The notes beneath the pieces were generated by a model. It was not told the origin of the DNA and ran no database searches. It saw only the letters and a list, made by a program, of their open reading frames with translations. Positions 59,825-64,000 of a stretch of DNA of 64,000 nucleotides are shown one piece after another. The position numbers and the translations under genes were made by a program. Origin of the DNA: a bacterium (GTDB lineage: Bacteria > Bacillota > Clostridia > Lachnospirales > Lachnospiraceae); assembly GCA_029012425.1 (NCBI GenBank), contig JAQXMB010000042.1, positions 1 through 64,000 on the forward strand, in the 5' to 3' direction. Every line of letters starts with the position of its first letter. The stretch's first letter is position 1.

Positions 59825-60904
59825 CTATTCAATAATTGTTCCGCCGCCGACAACAAGCTCGCCGTCGTAAAGAACTGCTGCCTGGCCGGTTGTGATTGCC
59901 CTCTGTGGCTCATCAAAAACGAGCTTCACCGTTCCATCCGGCTGAACAAAAGCAGTTGCCGCTGCTTCCTTGGCACGGTAGCGTGTTTTTGCGGTAACCC
60001 GCACCGGCTCGGTTGGCTCATCGTATGCAATCCAGTTGAAATCCTTTACGATACATGTATCTGAAAAAATTGCCGCCTCCTGTGTGAGCACGACCTCATT
60101 CGTATCCATACATTTTCTGCACACATAAAGCGGTGCCGGAAGAGACAGGCCCAAGCCCTTTCTCTGCCCGATAGTATAGCGGATGATTCCCTTGTGTTGT
60201 CCCAGACAATTGCCGTTTTCGTCCACAAAATCTCCGGGCGGATAACACTTTCCGGTGTAGCGTTCCATAAATGCTGCATAATCCCCATCCGGCACAAAGC
60301 AGATATCCTGGCTATCGTGCTTTTTTGCATTGACAAAGCCATATTCATCAGCCACGGCACGCACCTCATCCTTGGATGAAAAATCTCCGAGCGGAAACCT
60401 GGTGTGAGAAAGCTGCTCCTGCGATAAAAAGGCGAGCACATAGCTTTGATCCTTCGCTGTATTCACTGCCTTTTTCAGAAGCCAGCGCCCGGTCTTTGTA
60501 TCCTGCTCGACTCTTGCATAATGTCCGGTTGCAATCACATCGCACGCCAATTCCTTTGCCCTCTGATAGAGCCTGTCAAACTTCATATAGCGATTACAAT
60601 CAATGCAGGGATTGGGGGTATCTCCTGCCTCATATGCAGCAACAAACCGGTCGATGACCTCACTTGCAAAGGCATCCTTAAAATTCAGCACATAATAGGG
60701 CATACCCAGGCGCTCACATACTTTTCTCGCATCATCGGTATCGCGCTGTGCACAACAACTGTTTTCTTTTGGCTCACCAATCGTCTCATTCTCATAGAGC
60801 TTCATGGTAACGCCCATACATTCATATCCGTTTTTCATCATAAGTGCGGCGCAGACAGAACTGTCTACCCCGCCACTCATTGCAACTAATGCTTTTTCCA
60901 TCAT
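59825..60904 (-). CDS. mnmA: tRNA-specific 2-thiouridylase
   Basis: ALVAMSGGVDSSVCAALMM PP-loop, NPCIDCNRYMKF, IGQRKGLGL. Confidence 0.96.
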   Translation of the reverse strand: MMEKALVAMSGGVDSSVCAALMMKNGYECMGVTMKLYENETIGEPKENSCCAQRDTDDARKVCERLGMPYYVLNFKDAFASEVIDRFVAAYEAGDTPNPCIDCNRYMKFDRLYQRAKELACDVIATGHYARVEQDTKTGRWLLKKAVNTAKDQSYVLAFLSQEQLSHTRFPLGDFSSKDEVRAVADEYGFVNAKKHDSQDICFVPDGDYAAFMERYTGKCYPPGDFVDENGNCLGQHKGIIRYTIGQRKGLGLSLPAPLYVCRKCMDTNEVVLTQEAAIFSDTCIVKDFNWIAYDEPTEPVRVTAKTRYRAKEAAATAFVQPDGTVKLVFDEPQRAITTGQAAVLYDGELVVGGGTIIE

Positions 60905-60925
60905 TTTCTCTTACTTTATATACTA

Positions 60926-62032
60926 TTATATCGTTGCGATATCGATTACCGTCAGTTCCTGTCCGCCGTTCTCAAGAGAAGATGCAAGCGCATTGGCTGT
61001 ATCAAGAGAAGTGATAACATTTACTCCGGTCTCGATTGCCGTACGGCGAATTAAAAATCCGTCGCGGTTTTTATCACGGCCCTGTGTCGGTGTGTTGATG
61101 ACAAGATCAATCTTATGACCGAGCAAAAGATCCATAACGGTCGGCGACTCCTGTGAGAGCTTGTTGACCTTGCGGGCTGCAACGCCCTGCTCTTTTAAGT
61201 AATCTGCCGTATGTCTCGTCGCATAGATCTTATAGCCGAGTGCCTCAAAGCGCTTGGCAACCTCCGCTGCCTCGGGCTGATCCGCACGCTTAACGGTAAT
61301 TATCATCTGCTTGTGCTTCGGAAGCTCCACACCGGCTCCAAGGAATGCCTTATACAATGCCTCATCAAAGTCTTTCGCAATTCCGAGACACTCTCCGGTC
61401 GACTTCATCTCAGGTCCAAGTGAAATCTCCGCACCGCGAATTTTCTCAAACGAGAATACCGGCATCTTGATTGCATAGTACTCTGCTGCCGGTTGGAGGC
61501 CCGGCTTGTAGCCAAGCTCGGTAATCTTTTTGCCAAGAATCACCTCGGTCGCTAAATCCACAATCGGGATTCCCGTCACCTTACTGATATAAGGCACGGT
61601 ACGGGAAGATCTCGGGTTTACCTCGATAACATATACTTCCTCGTCAACAGCGATAAACTGAATATTGATCAGGCCCTTCACATGCAATGCCTTGGCAAGT
61701 CTTCTCGAATATTCTGCAATGGTCTCCTTAACCGTGTCACTGACTGTCGGAGCCGGATAGACGGAAATACTGTCTCCCGAGTGAACTCCGGTTCGCTCGA
61801 TATGCTCCATGATACCGGGAATCAGAATATCGGTTCCGTCACATACGGCATCCACCTCAAGCTCTTTTCCCATCAGATACTTGTCAACGAGAATCGGGTG
61901 ATCCTGCTCAATGCGGTTGATAATCTCCATGAACTCTTCGATTTCTTCATCCGAGTAAGCAATCTGCATACCCTGTCCGCCAAGTACATAGGAAGGACGA
62001 ACTAACACCGGATAGCCAAGGCGGTTTGCCAC
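60926..62032 (-). CDS. carB: Carbamoyl-phosphate synthase large subunit, C-terminal fragment (after in-frame TAG)
   Basis: [26 protein letters not shown]..., [31 protein letters not shown]; in the same frame as 62045-64000, separated by TAG; possible GTG start at 62032. Confidence 0.85.
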   Translation of the reverse strand: [368 protein letters not shown]

Positions 62033-62044
62033 TTCCTTTGCCTC

Positions 62045-64000
62045 CTATGCGGTGAATACCGTTCCGCCGGCAGCTCTTGGAATGTCGGTTTCCTGCAAAA
62101 TCTGATCAAACAACTCACGATCCTCTGCCGCATCGACATCTTCGGGTGCTGTTCCAAGAATCGGAACGCCCATCTTCTGAAGACTTTCCGTCAGCTTAAT
62201 TGCCGTCTGTCCGCCGAACTGTACGACAGCGCCGTCCGGCTTTTCGATATTTACAACATTCTCCACATCCTCCGGGGTCAGTGGCTCAAAATACAGCTTA
62301 TCTGCAATGTCAAAGTCCGTACTCACCGTTTCAGGGTTATTGTTGATTATGATTGTTTCATAGCCTGCTTTTGCAAACGCCCAGGTTGCATGCACACTAC
62401 AGTAGTCAAACTCGACACCCTGTCCGATACGGATCGGACCGGAACCAAGGACAAGCACTTTCTTTTTCGAGTGATCCTGTCTGTAATCAGCTGCTTCATC
62501 CTCACTTCCGAATACGGAGTAGTAGTAAGGAGTTTCTGCCTCAAACTCTGCCGCACAGGTATCAACCATCTTAAACGCTGCACAGATGCCGTTGTCATAA
62601 CGCATCTTTTTGATCTCATCCTCGCTTTTTCCGGTTAGGCGCGCAATGACATTGTCCGGGAACTCAATGCGCTTTGCCTCAGCAAGCAGTTCCACGGTTA
62701 ATTCTTCTTTCTTCAAGCGTTCTTCCATCTCCACGAGGATCGCAATCTTATCAATAAACCACTCATCCACCTGCGTGATATCATGAATCGTTCGATAATT
62801 GATACCTTTTCGGATGGCTTCTGCAATCAGATATATTCTCTGATCGTCAACGATTTTCATGCGCTGCATTAATTCCTGCTCACTGAGCATAGAAAAATCG
62901 TAAGACATCAGACTGTCCACATGCTGCTCCAACGAGCGGATTGCCTTCATCAGCGCACCCTCAAAGTTATTGCAGATACTCATAACCTCTCCGGTCGCCT
63001 TCATCTGCGTGGTCAGCGTGTGTTTTGCTGTGATGAATTTGTCAAACGGGAGACGCGGAATTTTTACCACACAGTAATCGAGTACCGGCTCAAAGCTTGC
63101 GTAAGTCTTTCCGGTGATTGCATTTTTAATCTCATCGAGTGTGTAGCCGAGTGCAATTTTAGCTGCAACCTTGGCAATCGGATATCCGGTTGCTTTCGAC
63201 GCAAGCGCGGAAGAACGACTGACACGGGGATTCACCTCGATAACACAATACTCAAAAGAATCCGGCTTTAACGCATACTGCACATTACATCCACCTGTGA
63301 TATTCAGCTCGGTGATAATATTCAGCGCAGAAGTACGAAGCATCTGATATTCCTTATCACCCAATGTCTGAGAGGGTGCAACGACAATGGAATCTCCGGT
63401 ATGCACACCGACCGGATCGATATTTTCCATATTACATACAGTAATACAGTTACCTGCCGCGTCACGCATTACCTCATACTCAATTTCCTTCCAGCCTGCG
63501 ATGCAGCGTTCCACAAGAACCTGACCGACACGACTTAAGCGAAGTCCGTTTGAGAGAATATCGATCAGTTCCGTCTCATTGTGGGCGATTCCACCACCGC
63601 TTCCTCCGAGCGTATATGCCGGACGAAGTACGACCGGGTATCCGATCGTATTGGTAAATTTAATTCCATCCTCCACATTCTCAACAACCAGAGAAGCGGC
63701 TACCGGCTCACCAATCTTTTCCATTGCCTCCTTGAATGCCTGACGATCTTCGGCTTTTCGAATCGTCTCCGCGGTCGTTCCGATCAGCTTTACTCCATGT
63801 GTCTCAAGAAATCCTGACTCAGCAAGCTCCATTCCAAGATTTAATCCTGCCTGTCCGCCAAGCGTCGGAAGCACACCGTCAGGTTTTTCTTTGATAATGA
63901 TCTGTTCGAGTACTTTGGCTGTCAGTGGCTCAATATATACCTGATCCGCAATATTTTTATCGGTCATAATGGTTGCCGGATTTGAGTTCACCAGACAAAC
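62045..64000 (-). CDS. carB: Carbamoyl-phosphate synthase large subunit, N-terminal/central part (true start beyond the window; ends at in-frame TAG)
   Basis: [80 protein letters not shown]; stops ...GGTVFTA*. Confidence 0.9.
   Translation of the reverse strand, partial: VCLVNSNPATIMTDKNIADQVYIEPLTAKVLEQIIIKEKPDGVLPTLGGQAGLNLGMELAESGFLETHGVKLIGTTAETIRKAEDRQAFKEAMEKIGEPVAASLVVENVEDGIKFTNTIGYPVVLRPAYTLGGSGGGIAHNETELIDILSNGLRLSRVGQVLVERCIAGWKEIEYEVMRDAAGNCITVCNMENIDPVGVHTGDSIVVAPSQTLGDKEYQMLRTSALNIITELNITGGCNVQYALKPDSFEYCVIEVNPRVSRSSALASKATGYPIAKVAAKIALGYTLDEIKNAITGKTYASFEPVLDYCVVKIPRLPFDKFITAKHTLTTQMKATGEVMSICNNFEGALMKAIRSLEQHVDSLMSYDFSMLSEQELMQRMKIVDDQRIYLIAEAIRKGINYRTIHDITQVDEWFIDKIAILVEMEERLKKEELTVELLAEAKRIEFPDNVIARLTGKSEDEIKKMRYDNGICAAFKMVDTCAAEFEAETPYYYSVFGSEDEAADYRQDHSKKKVLVLGSGPIRIGQGVEFDYCSVHATWAFAKAGYETIIINNNPETVSTDFDIADKLYFEPLTPEDVENVVNIEKPDGAVVQFGGQTAIKLTESLQKMGVPILGTAPEDVDAAEDRELFDQILQETDIPRAAGGTVFTA

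Noticed and set aside
1-64000. CRISPR arrays, transposases, phage genes, rRNA or tRNA genes
   Set aside because: No regularly spaced repeats, transposase/integrase-like ORFs or convincing RNA gene sequences were recognised.

Overview
The 64 kb window looks like chromosomal DNA of a spore-forming, butyrate-producing Firmicute, probably Lachnospiraceae (inferred from gene content only). It is gene-dense and mostly transcribed from the minus strand. Modules I can support: pyrimidine genes (pyrC-pyrF-pyrK-pyrD), hflX, ahcY, a six-gene polyamine operon (arginine decarboxylase, speE, carboxynorspermidine dehydrogenase/decarboxylase, aguA, aguB), asnS, sporulation and germination genes (spoIIR, a fused gerKB-gerKC, gerKA, dispersed spoVA genes), mntP, ahpC with a stand-alone AhpF-NTD-like protein, a butyrate operon (thl-hbd-bcd-etfB-etfA, no crt), a two-component system with an ABC transporter, mnmA and carB. 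The observations most worth following up are: (1) carB is interrupted by an in-frame TAG that overlaps a perfect AGGAGG placed 8 nt before an in-frame GTG; (2) two dispersed ~0.45-0.5 kb composite intergenic elements have nested hairpins with compensatory base changes between copies, a candidate undescribed structured RNA or repeat family; (3) a 16-bp perfect inverted repeat would sequester the start codon of a 51-aa membrane ORF that leads a spoVAA-like/spoVAB operon; (4) a 63-aa small protein consists of a duplicated NMNGD...CGLQDMNC module; (5) GerKB and GerKC are fused in one ORF across an A8 run; (6) a REC-GGDEF-EAL-REC-GGDEF protein has both GGDEF motifs degenerate and Glu at the second receiver's phospho-acceptor position. 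All calls come from reading the sequence and ORF translations; no database search or folding was run.
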